64,000 nucleotides of DNA from assembly GCF_000333035.1 (NCBI RefSeq), contig NZ_BANU01000011.1:1-64000 (forward strand), written 5' to 3'. The notes under the pieces are model-generated. The model worked only from the letters and a program-made list of their open reading frames with translations, was not told the origin of the DNA and made no database searches. Position numbers and translations under genes: made by a program. Below, one piece after another: positions 63,791 through 64,000 of this stretch (position 1 is its first letter; every line of letters starts with the position of its first letter). The stretch is from Gordonia sihwensis NBRC 108236 (GTDB taxonomy: Bacteria > Actinomycetota > Actinomycetes > Mycobacteriales > Mycobacteriaceae).

Positions 63791-64000
63791 CCTCGAGCCC
63801 TTCCGGTTCTGCCGTCGCGTCCGGCCGGACGCGATCGGCGCCGCGCCCGCGGTGGACAGGAACGTCAGAGTAGTCGAGAATCCCCCAGCCCCGAGCCGGA
63901 TACCGCTGACGAGTCTTCCGTCTGACGGTAGGCGCGGAAATTACCGTAAATGGGTGAAATCGCCCTCGAAATCGGCTCTGCCGCAGAACAATGGGCGAAT
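63791..64000. other. Right-edge region
   Basis: 210 nt with no complete gene. An ATG at 63950 and a GTG at 63954, in different frames, both stay open to the window end, so a plus-strand gene may start here; the choice cannot be made from the few codons visible. Confidence 0.3.

Overview
The window is chromosomal DNA from a high-GC mycolic-acid actinobacterium, most likely Gordonia or a close relative (inference). Supporting signs are a mycobactin-type siderophore locus with IdeR-type iron boxes, a dnaK-grpE-dnaJ-hspR operon with HspR (HAIR) operators, two KstR-type steroid operators, an F420-type LLM oxidoreductase, an MTB12-like secreted protein, many GTG starts and 4-nt ATGA/GTGA gene overlaps. 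No rRNA, tRNA, CRISPR array, insertion sequence or prophage was recognised.

Layout. 0-9.8 kb is housekeeping: a VOC-domain protein, Lon protease (HAIR-like operator upstream, 36-bp repeats inserted in frame), an AbiEi/DUF559-like protein between two matched hairpin terminators, a large DUF2339-like membrane protein, a two-component system, a hypothetical protein, and a SnoaL-like protein behind a KstR-type box. 9.9-15.0 kb is a minus-strand locus of secreted proteins with SipW/TasA-like export signals and two SipW-type signal peptidases. 15.3-19.7 kb is the Hsp70 operon. 19.8-25.1 kb carries a DoxX-like protein, a flavohemoglobin-like enzyme, an amidohydrolase, a steroid-dehydrogenase-like SDR behind a second KstR-type box, a TetR regulator and a sulfurtransferase.

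25.1-50.5 kb is the siderophore locus. mbtA (minus strand) and mbtI (plus strand) diverge from a double IdeR-box promoter. The plus-strand series is mbtI-mbtB-mbtG-mbtK, then about 0.8 kb of 237-bp tandem repeats, then mbtT-mbtC-mbtD. A separately IdeR-boxed MTB12-like gene and an IdeR-boxed mbtE-mbtF pair follow. Together they encode salicylate synthesis and activation, phenyl-oxazoline formation, lysine N-hydroxylation and acylation, a ketide extension unit and two lysine-type NRPS modules. No mbtH, long-chain acyl-loading genes or exporter were seen here.

50.5-51.5 kb holds palindromic repeats around a GIY-YIG nuclease gene and a broken SGNH-hydrolase remnant. 51.7-64 kb has a Tat-exported FAD dehydrogenase, a CIRCE-controlled Hsp20, small proteins, a SagB-type flavin oxidase in an apparent IdeR-controlled operon with a siderophore-binding lipoprotein, an LLM oxidoreductase, an MpaB/Lcp-like oxygenase with a TetR regulator, a glutaminase, a frameshifted MFS transporter and a DUF4203-like membrane protein.

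Most distinctive candidates: the SipW/TasA-like locus, the iron-regulated SagB-type oxidase operon, and three repeat families with a common GCGAAGCGA-like core.
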